64,000 bases of DNA from Nostoc sp. MG11. Its GTDB lineage: Bacteria > Cyanobacteriota > Cyanobacteriia > Cyanobacteriales > Nostocaceae. Below the pieces are notes generated by a model. That model ran no database searches. It saw nothing but the letters and a program-made list of their open reading frames with translations, and was not told where the DNA came from. The translations under genes and the position numbers were made by a program. The DNA lies in contig NZ_JACXXN010000007.1 in assembly GCF_014904695.1 (NCBI RefSeq), forward strand, positions 62,001 to 126,000, read 5' to 3'. Every line of letters begins with the position of its first letter. Position 1 is the stretch's first letter. Shown piece after piece: positions 44,187-52,509 of the stretch.

Positions 44187-44655
44187 CAGGATTAATCCTC
44201 CTATTGTTAAAGTACGAATCTTGTTAACTTGACAACATTAGATAGACAGAGCTAAGCCTAATTCGTAACTTTCTTACTGTTTTCTTGTTGCCAGAGCTAG
44301 TTAATAGCTCTTGGGTTATTAAGGTAGCTTTGTTACCTTATGGAAAGTAGATAGTCAGTTTGTAATCAATGCTACTCACACTTAACAATTTAGGTAATTT
44401 AATCTCTAACGGCAATGAAAATTATGTTGATATATTTATCAGTTCTTTAGATATTTGTAAAACACAAGTGAGAAAAATTGACTAAGATTATTTGTATTAA
44501 AAATATTATCTGATTCTACGTATGACATTGCAATGACAAATATTTTGATATATTTGTCAATTCTTTAGATCTCGGAAAATAAATAGATTCCCGACTTATC
44601 AAATAAGTCGGGAATCTTAAGCTTAGTCGGAAATCTAAGCCTAAAAAATTTGATT
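44187..44655. other. Upstream region of the NPFAGGS gene with a hairpin at 44585-44617
   Basis: 469 bp without a gene. It contains an approximate direct repeat of about 40 bp (TATGTTGATATATTTATCAG near 44422 and ATTTTGATATATTTGTCAAT near 44540, each followed by TTCTTTAGAT). A perfect 13-bp stem AGATTCCCGACTT / AAGTCGGGAATCT (44585-44617) is of the same family as 42008-42044, and a partial third copy is directly after. Confidence 0.6.
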
Positions 44656-45039
44656 TTATTCAGATTTACTAATAAGTTTATGTCTTTCTGCTAACCAGGT
44701 AAATAAGACAATACCACATAAATCAGCGGCTAAGTCAACTAAATCAAAGCTGCGATGAGGCGTAAATAATTGAATTGTTTCGTCAATTATACAAAAAAAT
44801 ACCACAATTAGCGGTGCAAGTGGCAGAGAAATATTTAAGAATTGAACCTTGCGTTTATTTAAGGCCAGATGACTTAAGTAAGCAGCGATTCCTAATAACA
44901 GGAAATGCAAGATTGTATCGTAATAGGGAAATTGTGATAATTCGGATGGTATGACTTTTAGGTAGGCGGATATAGAAATTGACATTAAAATCCCAAAGTA
45001 AACCCAAAATGCAAAAACCCAACGCTGATTAAATTTCAT
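44656..45039 (-). CDS. VanZ-like membrane protein
   Basis: 127 residues with four hydrophobic helices. The VanZ-like signature is IIDETIQLFTPHRSFDLVDL followed by AADLCGIVLF, in the last two thirds. VanZ family proteins are small membrane proteins without a defined biochemical role; the founding member gives low-level teicoplanin resistance. In cyanobacteria many are linked to exopolysaccharide or exosortase neighbourhoods, which may be relevant because a PEP-CTERM protein is encoded close by. Confidence 0.82.
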   Translation of the reverse strand: MKFNQRWVFAFWVYFGILMSISISAYLKVIPSELSQFPYYDTILHFLLLGIAAYLSHLALNKRKVQFLNISLPLAPLIVVFFCIIDETIQLFTPHRSFDLVDLAADLCGIVLFTWLAERHKLISKSE

Positions 45040-45162
45040 TTTGATGATTTTAAAAGATGTTTATGACTACAAATACAACAAAGAGCATTCCGTAATTGGG
45101 AATGCTCTATTTTAGTAAAATCTGTTAAGACAATGTGAATTTGAATTGAAATTTATAATTTT

Positions 45163-45274
45163 AGGACTTACGCACTGAAGCCTGAAACCTAGATCCCCCC
45201 TAGCCCCTTTAAAAAGGGGAAAACCTCTAAAGCCCCCTTTTTAAGGGGGTTGGGGATCTGAGTGCGTAAGTCCT
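45163..45274. mobile_element. 112-bp MITE with 14-bp perfect terminal inverted repeats
   Basis: AGGACTTACGCACT at 45163-45176 and AGTGCGTAAGTCCT at 45261-45274 are exact inverted repeats. Inside are nested inverted words (AGATCCCCC ... GGGGATCT, and GCCCCTTT/AAAGGGG-type blocks), so the whole element folds into a long stem. It is non-coding and has the form of a miniature inverted-repeat element common in Nostocales, inserted in the gap between two small genes. Confidence 0.8.
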
Positions 45275-45286
45275 GAATTGATACAT

Positions 45287-45547
45287 TTAAGCATGGAGAT
45301 TTGCTTGTTCTTGCAACCACGGATCTACAGGTTGTCCATCCTTACGGCGTAATTCAATTTCCACTACCATCACTTCCTTTGAGCCAGGGGGAGCAGGTTT
45401 TTGATGAAAAATAACATCATAATCTAGTGGATTATGATTCCTTTCTTTCAACCATTCATGTACCTTGGTTGTAGCAAACAATGATTGTCCTTGCCCAAAC
45501 ATTCGGGTAATTTGCATTTGTAGCGTGTAGGGATTTATGCGACTCAT
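45287..45547 (-). CDS. Small conserved-looking hypothetical protein
   Basis: 86 residues beginning MSRINPYTLQMQITRMFGQG and ending DPWLQEQANLHA. It is soluble, mixed alpha/beta, with a KPAPPGSKEVMVVEIELRRK central strand region. I do not recognise a family. The upstream sequence AGGCGGTAGAAA is an acceptable ribosome site for the ATG at 45547. Its 3' end lies 12 bp from the MITE. Confidence 0.6.
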   Translation of the reverse strand: MSRINPYTLQMQITRMFGQGQSLFATTKVHEWLKERNHNPLDYDVIFHQKPAPPGSKEVMVVEIELRRKDGQPVDPWLQEQANLHA

Positions 45548-45976
45548 TTTCTACCGCCTTTATAGAGTAATTTTGATAGTGGGCTTGTGTCCACTTGATA
45601 TAATCTGATGTTAGTTTAAGAGTAGGTAAGATGCTACTCCACATCAAAGCAGATTTTCAACGGCTTTTTTAGATTCATTTTGCAATACCAATACTGCGAT
45701 CGCAGCAAATCATGCTTCACTAAATTAGTACGATGTCTGACGACAAGCTGTTTAACGTCTACCCACCTTGCAGTGGCGTTAAAGCAATGACGCCAAACTT
45801 CTCTTCTATTATGAGGGTTCGGTAAACCTCATAATCCGTAGTTGTTGAGTAGCCGTCAAAGTTAATCTATCTCAAGGAAAAGCTGGAAAACTTCTTGAGT
45901 ACGGTAAACTGCAATACAAAACTTATTAAGTCTCCGTTAAAATCAAAACTAGAAAGTAAGTGGAGGAGCCACCAAG
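45548..45976 (+). promoter_or_regulatory. Structured leader region before the DUF4870 gene
   Basis: 429 bp without a gene. Two perfect small hairpins lie at 45774-45795 (TGGCGT/ACGCCA) and 45809-45834 (TTATGAGG/CCTCATAA), about 140-200 bases before the ATG at 45977, whose ribosome site is GGAGGAG (45961-45967). The arrangement could be a 5' leader element or a separate small RNA. I cannot match it to a known riboswitch class. Confidence 0.45.
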
Positions 45977-46351
45977 ATGCAAGTTACATACAATTCTGAT
46001 AAACGCAAATTGCTATCATCTCTGTCTCATGGGGCGATTTTCTTTAGTACAGCATTGTTTTCAATTGGAGTTCCAATTGTAATTAACTTAATGTCTGACG
46101 ATCCAGTTGTTAAAAGTAATGCCAAAGAATCGATTAATTTTCACTTCAATGTTTGGTTCTGGGCAACTTTAATTGGAGTACCAATTGGGATTCTATCTTG
46201 GATAACTTTTGGTATTGGCGGACTTTTGTTTTTCCCCGTTATTGCTCTTGGCTTTGCAATACACTGGGGGCTGACAATTTGGGCATTGTTGCACTGTTTT
46301 GGCCAGCCAGATGTACCGTTCCGTTATCCGTTTATTTTTCGATTGTTCTAA
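45977..46351 (+). CDS. DUF4870 (Tic20-like) small membrane protein
   Basis: 124 residues with three or four hydrophobic segments and the DUF4870 pattern: SLSHGAIFFSTALFSIGVPI at the N-terminus, then DDPVVKSNAKESINFHFNVW and HCFGQPDVPFRYPFIFRLF at the C-terminus. Function unknown; DUF4870 proteins are distant relatives of Tic20. The ATG is preceded by a strong GGAGGAG ribosome site. Confidence 0.85.
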   Translation: MQVTYNSDKRKLLSSLSHGAIFFSTALFSIGVPIVINLMSDDPVVKSNAKESINFHFNVWFWATLIGVPIGILSWITFGIGGLLFFPVIALGFAIHWGLTIWALLHCFGQPDVPFRYPFIFRLF

Positions 46352-46444
46352 TCACACCAACTCAAAATTAAGTTTGTTTTTGAAAAAGGGATTGAGATAT
46401 ATCTCTTTTTTATTTATTATGCGATCGCTCTCGATAATTATCTC

Positions 46445-46792
46445 TTAAATGAGATCAACTAAGTATTTGATAATTTCTGCGTCCACGGTTGCAATAGTTA
46501 AGCCGTGGTGTAAAGCTTGACAAATAAGCATCCGATCAAAGGGGTCTTTGTGCAATGATGGTAGACTACCAAGTTGAGTAACGCTGCTTTCATCTAGGTC
46601 AAGATTTGCAATTTGATGGCGATCGCGTTGTTTGGGAAGATAAGTTTCGGGAGATTCTGGTAATGGTAGTCTGCCCAATTGATATTTGATAATAGACTCC
46701 CACATCGAGATAACACTTAGATAGACTTTGTTGTCTAGATTGTAAATTACATCTCGAACATCTGTTGGTAAACGATTATCACCACTAATAAA
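46445..46792 (-). pseudogene. N-terminally truncated VapC-type PIN-domain toxin
   Basis: The minus strand encodes FISGDNRLPTDVRDVIYNLD, YLSVISMWESIIKYQLGRLP and SLHKDPFDRMLICQALHHGL plus ATVDAEI, the body and end of a PIN-domain ribonuclease. The usual start (LLLDTH.F.W), with the first catalytic Asp, is missing: the frame meets a TGA just upstream of 46800, where a repetitive sequence begins. The open frame from the ATG at 46705 has only 86 residues and no ribosome site. No VapB-like antitoxin gene remains beside it, so I call it decayed. Confidence 0.75.
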
Positions 46793-47032
46793 CTTTTTCC
46801 TATTAAAGAGTCACGGATCGGCGTTTCTTCTCCACCAACTTTTTACGTATGGTGGGGGACTCCGACGCTTGAATACTCGCTAACGCTGCGCGATCGCCGC
46901 GACAGTTAAGAAACTTATACCTGTAAAGGCTGGGGGGTGAGGTTTAGTCAATCGATACCCCTCAGAATATATCACAACTTAATTTTGTTATAGATTGTAG
47001 AGAGGCACGCCGCTTCCAAAGCTGACCAACAG

Positions 47033-49303
47033 ATGGGGATGGTTGTTATGAAGAACAAAAATCAAACTGTTTTTGCTTTAGTGTTGAAAAGCGCTATTGT
47101 CTTTTCGCCTTTGCTACTGTCCACTGGGATTGTCAGTGGACAACCTGCACCTACTCCCTCCCCAGCACTGACACCTGCTCCAGTCCTATCAAATCAGGAG
47201 CGGGAAGAATTGGCACGGCTGCGAGCCGAAAGGCGACTTCAACAGCAAGTCCAGTCTGATTTCAATCGCGCTTTTAGCCGTACAACCATCCTGCTCAATG
47301 TTTGGCTAGTCATATTAAGTTTATTTCCAGTTGCAGCAATTGCTTTATTTTGGCTATTGCGACGGGTGGCAATCCGTGAAATTGCTGATAGAGCAATGAA
47401 ACAGCTACAGGGAATGGAAAAATTACAAACTCAACTCACTACTGTTAAGCAAGACGCCGAAAATATTATTCAAGAAGCTAAAAATATTACTCATGAATTA
47501 GAACAGGAAACTGGGGTTTTACAACAAAAAATCAAAAGCGAAGAAAGTAATTTCTATTCACTTACATCTGAGCTAGATCAAACTAAAGTACAGTTATTAG
47601 CTAGATTAGAAACTGAAATCAAACAATCTCAAAAAAATATCCAAACTTTAGAATCAGAATTTGCTTCTGGTTTATCTAAATTAGAGTTAAGCGCTCAACA
47701 AAATAGAGATATAGCGCTGGATAATCTAGGTAAATTAGCATCGGCTCTGGCTGAGGAACTATCTAATTTAAAGTCGGGGGTACAACAACAGCAAGAATTA
47801 GCTGTTGCTGATTTAGAAGAATCAAGGTCTGACTTTAAATCTCAACTTTCTATATGGCAGTTTGATGCTCAAATACAAAAGGATCAGACTCTTGAGGGTT
47901 TAGCAAAATTACAGTCAGAATTTGCATCTCAACTATCTGAATTACAGGCAGATACTCAGCAGAAGAAGGATATCACGCTTGAAAATTTTGGGAAAGTAGA
48001 TAGTCAATTGAAATCTGAGTTATCTGAATTACAATTAGATGCTCAGCGACAAAAAGATCTCACATTTGAAAATTTAGCAAAATTACAGTCAGAATTTGCA
48101 TCTCAACTATCTGAATTACAGGCAGATGCTCAACAACAAAAAGATATCACGTTTGAGAATCTGGGAAAAGTAAATAGTCAATTGAATTCTGAACTATCTG
48201 AATTACAATTAGATGCTCAGGAGCAAAAGGATAAGATTATTGAAAATTTAGTAAAATTACAATCAGAATTTGCCTTTGAGCTATCCGAATTACAGGAAGA
48301 TATTCAAAAACGTAAAGAGTTAATTATTGATGATTTAGAAAAATCTGGCTCTGAATTTACTTCACAATTTTCAGAATTACAATTAAATACTCAACATCAA
48401 AAAGTTCTCATTTTAGAAAAACTAGAGCAATTAAAAACAGAGTTTGTTTCACAGTTGTCTGAGCTACAAATGGATGCTCAACAAAGAAAAGATTTAATCC
48501 TTCAAGAATTAGTAGATATCACATCTACATCCATTCCAGAAGTCATAAATCACGAAGTTGAGGAAAAAATACAGCAAGATCCAGAAGAATTGGAAGTCTC
48601 TGCTGATGATTATGTAAAAGAAGGCGATCTTCTATTTTCTGAAAAGCAATATGATGATGCGATCGCAGCTTACAATAAAGCAGTTCAAATCCAGCCTGAT
48701 GATGCTGTAACTTGGTTCAAACGCGGTATTACTCTTGCAAGACTAAAACGCTACAAAGATGCGATCGCTTCTTATGATAGAGCTATTAACATTAATCCTA
48801 ATGACCATCAAGCTTGGTGCGATCGCGGTGTGGCTTTTGGCTATTTACGACAGCATCAGCAAGCTTTTGCTTCTTTTGATCAAGCTACGCAAGTCAAGCA
48901 TGATGATGTAGTTGCCTGGATGAATCGCGGTCTGGCTCTGATAGAATTGGAAGAATACGAAGATGCGATCGCTTCCTTTGATCAAGCGCTACAATTTCAA
49001 CCTAATTCTCCAAAAGCTTGGGATAAACGAGGTTATACTTTGGTACGATTGGGACGTGATGATGAAGCGATCACTAGTTTTAATAAAGCATTGGAAATTA
49101 AACCAGATTATGCTAGTGCTTATTACAATAAAGCAGCTTGTTATGCACTACAAAGCCAAGTTGAATTAGCTCTAGAAACTCTCCGACAAGCAATTGAACT
49201 TAATCCCAGATACGAAGAAGAAGCAGCGGTTGACTTAGATTTTGATGAGATTGCAGAGGATAAGCGTTTTCAGCAATTGATTCAAAGCCATCAACAGCAA
49301 TGA
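47033..49303 (+). CDS. Exported/membrane-anchored coiled-coil and TPR protein
   Basis: 756 residues. The first in-frame ATGs are at 47033, 47039 and 47048; the last gives a normal signal peptide (MKNKNQTVFALVLKSA ... GIVSGQP). A membrane helix follows at about 88-110 (TTILLNVWLVILSLFPVAAI). Then about 380 residues of coiled coil at 130-500 consist of some ten imperfect repeats of 30-33 residues (LQSEFASQLSELQADAQQQK and LNSELSELQLDAQ variants). The C-terminal part has six TPR units (about 520-720; AIAAYNKAVQIQPDDAVTWF and so on). The TPR part would lie in the cytoplasm or periplasm depending on topology. Function unknown; a scaffold role is plausible. HIP1 octamers fall at similar places within TPR units. 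Confidence 0.82.
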   Translation: MGMVVMKNKNQTVFALVLKSAIVFSPLLLSTGIVSGQPAPTPSPALTPAPVLSNQEREELARLRAERRLQQQVQSDFNRAFSRTTILLNVWLVILSLFPVAAIALFWLLRRVAIREIADRAMKQLQGMEKLQTQLTTVKQDAENIIQEAKNITHELEQETGVLQQKIKSEESNFYSLTSELDQTKVQLLARLETEIKQSQKNIQTLESEFASGLSKLELSAQQNRDIALDNLGKLASALAEELSNLKSGVQQQQELAVADLEESRSDFKSQLSIWQFDAQIQKDQTLEGLAKLQSEFASQLSELQADTQQKKDITLENFGKVDSQLKSELSELQLDAQRQKDLTFENLAKLQSEFASQLSELQADAQQQKDITFENLGKVNSQLNSELSELQLDAQEQKDKIIENLVKLQSEFAFELSELQEDIQKRKELIIDDLEKSGSEFTSQFSELQLNTQHQKVLILEKLEQLKTEFVSQLSELQMDAQQRKDLILQELVDITSTSIPEVINHEVEEKIQQDPEELEVSADDYVKEGDLLFSEKQYDDAIAAYNKAVQIQPDDAVTWFKRGITLARLKRYKDAIASYDRAININPNDHQAWCDRGVAFGYLRQHQQAFASFDQATQVKHDDVVAWMNRGLALIELEEYEDAIASFDQALQFQPNSPKAWDKRGYTLVRLGRDDEAITSFNKALEIKPDYASAYYNKAACYALQSQVELALETLRQAIELNPRYEEEAAVDLDFDEIAEDKRFQQLIQSHQQQ

Positions 49304-49719
49304 TCATCTGCATAATCTAGGCGATCGCACTCATATCTACCTTTAATCTCGTCATTGAAAAATCTACCAATTGAGTCTGTTGAATGCAAATCTTCCCAAG
49401 TTTCTGACTCTACTCCCGAATACTGGTAAACTGCACCACTTTGAAACTCAACTTGTAAAATCTGTTCGTCGCTATCGTAGCCGACAGCGATCGCCATTGA
49501 TGAGCTAACTGGTAACATGGCAATTGGTTCTTCTTCAAACGGCAGTGCAGGAGTCTCAGCAATAATCTCGTTCAGACTCGTAGTCCTTCATAAGCTTGTA
49601 CTGGCGGCGGGAATTTCCAAAAACTCTAACTCGTCGCCTCGGTCAAGCAACAACTGCAAATATCCGTCAGAGTGAGCGATCGCTACTAAACTGCTCAAGT
49701 CTACCTTAGATAGCTTCAT
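49291..49719 (-). pseudogene. KTSC-domain gene with two compensating frameshifts
   Basis: The ATG at 49719 starts MKLSKVDLSSLVAIAHSDGY, LQLLLDRGDELEFLEIPA and then meets TGA at 49588-49590. The next frame reads PVQAYEGL across that stop, and the original frame resumes as SLNEIIAETPALPFEEEPIA, continuing into an intact KTSC domain (MLPVSSSMAIAVGYDSDEQI, GAVYQYSGVESETWEDL, IGRFFNDEIKGRYE). One extra base near GCCGCCAG and one missing base near CTACGAGTC explain it. Either the gene is broken or the two errors are from sequencing. The ATG at 49518 gives a possible 75-residue KTSC-only product. KTSC domains occur with lysyl-tRNA synthetase-like and nuclease proteins; no activity is established here. 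Confidence 0.7.
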
Positions 49720-49773
49720 TTATTTTGCTCTCGTGGTGGCGTAGTGCGGGAGTGTTAAATTTTATTGAAATGC

Positions 49774-49797
49774 TTTATAGTATAAATGTACTATAAA
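49774..49797. promoter_or_regulatory. Palindrome TTTATAGTA-N6-TACTATAAA
   Basis: A perfect 9-bp inverted repeat with a 6-bp spacer, 55 bp upstream of the KTSC gene start (minus strand). This is the size and symmetry of a dimeric repressor site, or a promoter region with an overlapping operator. No regulator gene adjacent uses it obviously. Confidence 0.5.
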
Positions 49798-49861
49798 AGT
49801 ATTTGACTGTCAAGCTTGTTTAACCAAGTTGTCACAGTCGCTATTCTTGAAAAATCCCACA

Positions 49862-50032
49862 TTAGGAAAGCTGTTGTTTATCCAGTGAAGTTTTGTTTAT
49901 TGGCTTTCGACCAAACGCATAAAAGATTGTGACATCGTTCCAAATGCCTTCCTCAGTCACTAATGCTACCAATTCTGCTTTTGATAGTTTCGTAGTTGGT
50001 GCTTTAGCAAAGACAGCGCCAACTACAAACAA
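49862..50032 (-). CDS. Possible 56-residue protein after leuA (weak)
   Basis: A minus-strand frame with a TTG start at 50032 gives LFVVGAVFAKAPTTKLSKAE, then LVALVTEEGIWNDVTIFYAF and a short tail. The composition is protein-like, but there is no ATG, the ribosome site is poor, and its first part overlaps an inverted repeat (GTAGTTGG ... CCAACTAC) that could be the leuA terminator. It may be a fragment of an older gene. Confidence 0.25.
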   Translation of the reverse strand: MFVVGAVFAKAPTTKLSKAELVALVTEEGIWNDVTIFYAFGRKPINKTSLDKQQLS

Positions 50033-50036
50033 TAAC

Positions 50037-51659
50037 CTATCTAGAGATGACAGTAGAGTCTGTCACCTGCGAATGTAGCCTTTGCGTTTGCAAGTAACGA
50101 TAGAGACGATTCAGGGCATTTATATAAGCATAAGCTGCTGCCACCACAATATCAGTATCAGATGCTTGTCCAGAGAATATCCGCTCTTGATGCCTCAAGC
50201 GAACTGTAACGGTTCCCAGCGCATCAATTCCTTCTGTTACAGATTGGACGGAAAACTCAATTAGTTGATTGGGAATTTGCACCATTTTACTGATTGCTTG
50301 ATACACTGCATCCACTGGGCCTGTGCCAACAGTCGCATCTGTGAGAATTTTGCCATCGGGGGTGACAATTGTGATGGTTGCAGTGGGACAGGTGCAGTCA
50401 CCGCAGATTATCTGGACGTGTTCAATTTGAAAGCCACTTTCTACTTGAATTTGCGTTTCATCTCTAGCGATCGCTTCTAAATCCCAATCTGATATTTCCT
50501 TTTTCTTATCGGCGACTTCTTTAAACCGATTGAAGGCTTTATTCAAATCTGCTTCATTCAAATCAAACCCCAATTCCTTAAGCCTAGTACGAAAAGCATT
50601 CCTTCCAGAGTGCTTACCCAAAACAATACGATTTTCCGGCAAACCGATCGCAGCAGCTTCCATAATTTCGTAGGTTTCACGGTGCTTTATGATACCATCT
50701 TGGTGAATCCCAGACTCATGAGCAAAAGCGTTTGCTCCAACAATCGCCTTATTCGGCTGAATCAACATTCCAGTTAATTGGGAAACCAAGGATGAGGTTT
50801 TGTAAATTTCTTGGGTTTTGATATTAGTTAAGGGTGTTTCAGAATCGACTGGACGACCAAAGTAGGGGTTAAAAAAGGGTTTGCGAACCTGCAAGGCCAT
50901 AACAATCTCTTCTAACGCTGCATTACCTGCTCGTTCACCAATACCATTAATCGTACATTCTACCTGACGTACACCGTATTCAATTGCTGCCAAAGCGTTA
51001 GCTGTAGCTAAACCCAAATCATTTTGAGTGTGAACGGAAAGAATCGCTTGATCAATATTAGGAACGTTTTCTCGAATTCCCTGTATGAGATTTCCCATTT
51101 CTTTGGGTGTGCAGTAACCAACCGTATCGGGAATGTTAATCGTGGTTGCACCTGCGGCGATCGCTACCTCCAACACCTGATAGAGAAACTCTCTTTCAGT
51201 GCGACTAGCGTCCATTGGAGAGAATTCTACATCATCTACAAATGATTTGGTGTATGCAATCATTTCTTCGGCGATCACTAATACTTCGCTGCGGGACTTC
51301 TTCAACTGATATTTGAGGTGAATATCAGAAGTAGAAATCATCGTATGGATTTTGGAGTGAGCAGCAGGTTTCAAAGCTTCGGCAGCTGCTTGAATATCTT
51401 GGCGAATCGCTCGCGCCAAACTGCAAATGATTGGGCCACCCGGTATCCCAACTTGTTCAGCAATACTTTTAACAGCTTGGAAATCTCCGGGACTGGCTAC
51501 GGCAAATCCGGCTTCAATCACATCAACACCGAGTAGAGCCAGTTGATGAGCGATTGCAAGCTTTTCTTCTACGTTTAATGTTGCGCCTGGCGACTGTTCG
51601 CCATCCCGTAGTGTGGTGTCGAAGATGATAACTCGGTCTGCTTGAGATGCAATGCTCAT
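50037..51659 (-). CDS. leuA: 2-isopropylmalate synthase
   Basis: 540 residues, the normal size. LeuA condenses acetyl-CoA with 2-ketoisovalerate, the first step of leucine synthesis. Visible motifs: [20 protein letters not shown] (metal and substrate site), [53 protein letters not shown] and [16 protein letters not shown]; the C-terminal about 130 residues form the LeuA regulatory (leucine-binding) domain. Start ATG at 51659 with GGGAG upstream. Its start is 80 bp from the divergent GntR-family regulator, with a strong inverted repeat between. Confidence 0.96.
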   Translation of the reverse strand: MSIASQADRVIIFDTTLRDGEQSPGATLNVEEKLAIAHQLALLGVDVIEAGFAVASPGDFQAVKSIAEQVGIPGGPIICSLARAIRQDIQAAAEALKPAAHSKIHTMISTSDIHLKYQLKKSRSEVLVIAEEMIAYTKSFVDDVEFSPMDASRTEREFLYQVLEVAIAAGATTINIPDTVGYCTPKEMGNLIQGIRENVPNIDQAILSVHTQNDLGLATANALAAIEYGVRQVECTINGIGERAGNAALEEIVMALQVRKPFFNPYFGRPVDSETPLTNIKTQEIYKTSSLVSQLTGMLIQPNKAIVGANAFAHESGIHQDGIIKHRETYEIMEAAAIGLPENRIVLGKHSGRNAFRTRLKELGFDLNEADLNKAFNRFKEVADKKKEISDWDLEAIARDETQIQVESGFQIEHVQIICGDCTCPTATITIVTPDGKILTDATVGTGPVDAVYQAISKMVQIPNQLIEFSVQSVTEGIDALGTVTVRLRHQERIFSGQASDTDIVVAAAYAYINALNRLYRYLQTQRLHSQVTDSTVISR

Positions 51660-51706
51660 AACTGTCTCCCGTAATTTTCAGGGGATTGTTGTTTGTAACT
51701 TTGGAT

Positions 51707-51732
51707 ATTGTATACGATTTTTTGTATACAAT
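51707..51732. promoter_or_regulatory. Operator in the leuA-gntR intergenic region
   Basis: ATTGTATAC (51707-51715) and GTATACAAT (51724-51732) form a perfect 9-bp inverted repeat with an 8-bp T-rich spacer. Each arm contains the self-complementary GTATAC, so two adjacent dimer sites centred 14 bp apart are possible. TTGTATACAA-like sequences are usual targets of FCD-type GntR regulators. It lies 7 bp before the regulator's ATG and about 48 bp before the leuA start. Confidence 0.75.
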
Positions 51733-51739
51733 ATAAATT

Positions 51740-52420
51740 ATGAACTTAAATGACTTAGTAGCCAACGTGCTACAACAGCAACGTAGTACCCCAGATTTAA
51801 TTGCCGACGCCTTGCGGGAAGCGATTTTGCAGGGTATTTTTCAGGAAGGACAATACTTAAGACAAGATGAAATCGCCACTCAGTTTGGAGTCAGCCGTAT
51901 TCCCGTGCGCGAAGCACTCAAGCAACTCGAAGCAGAAGGATTGGTAACGCTGCATCTAAATCGCGGCGCAATGGTATCAGTGCTAACAGCCGCAGAGGCA
52001 CAAGAAATCTGCGAAATTCGTAGCGCCTTGGAGGTCAAAGCGATACAAATAGCAATACCTAAATTAAGCGAAGCAGATATAGAAAAGGCTGCTGTGATTC
52101 TGGAAGCGACTGACCAAGCCACCGATGCAGGTGTGTTAGCAAAACTCAACTGGGAATTTCATGCGACGCTGTACGCAGCTGCGGAACGTCCTCGGCTGCT
52201 GATGATGATTAAAAACTTGCATGTTAATTGCGATCGCTATGTCCGTGTGCAATTGACGCAAATGGATTATCATGAGCGATCACAAAAAGAACATTATCAA
52301 CTCTTGGATGCTTGTCGTCAGCGAGATCTAAAAACTGCTGTCCGGTTATTGAAACGACACATTGACACCGCAGGAGAGCAGCTAGTTGCATACTTGCAGC
52401 AAAAAGCTCAAAAGCGCTAA
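51740..52420 (+). CDS. GntR family regulator, FadR/FCD subfamily
   Basis: 226 residues: winged helix-turn-helix at about 15-80 (IADALREAILQGIFQEGQYL, IATQFGVSRIPVREALKQLE), then an FCD ligand-binding domain at about 85-215 with a helical bundle and metal-ligand-like residues (EIRSALEVKAIQIAIPKL, NWEFHATLYAAAERPRLLMM, HYQLLDACRQRD). Ligands of the subfamily are mostly carboxylic acids, often bound through a metal. Divergent from leuA and almost certainly bound to the repeat at 51707-51732, so it is likely autoregulated and may control leuA; the ligand is not known. Confidence 0.9.
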   Translation: MNLNDLVANVLQQQRSTPDLIADALREAILQGIFQEGQYLRQDEIATQFGVSRIPVREALKQLEAEGLVTLHLNRGAMVSVLTAAEAQEICEIRSALEVKAIQIAIPKLSEADIEKAAVILEATDQATDAGVLAKLNWEFHATLYAAAERPRLLMMIKNLHVNCDRYVRVQLTQMDYHERSQKEHYQLLDACRQRDLKTAVRLLKRHIDTAGEQLVAYLQQKAQKR

Positions 52421-52509
52421 TTTTTGCAGGAACTCAATATATGTGATCTACTAGAACAGACTAAACGGGAAATTTACACTATCCTGTCAGAGAAATAGGT
52501 AGGTCGTTT

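Noticed and set aside
43714-44232. Long plus-strand Pro/Leu-rich frame over the repeat gene
   Set aside because: Antisense of a simple repeat (PPANGL for NPFAGGS); no start signal and no independent evidence.
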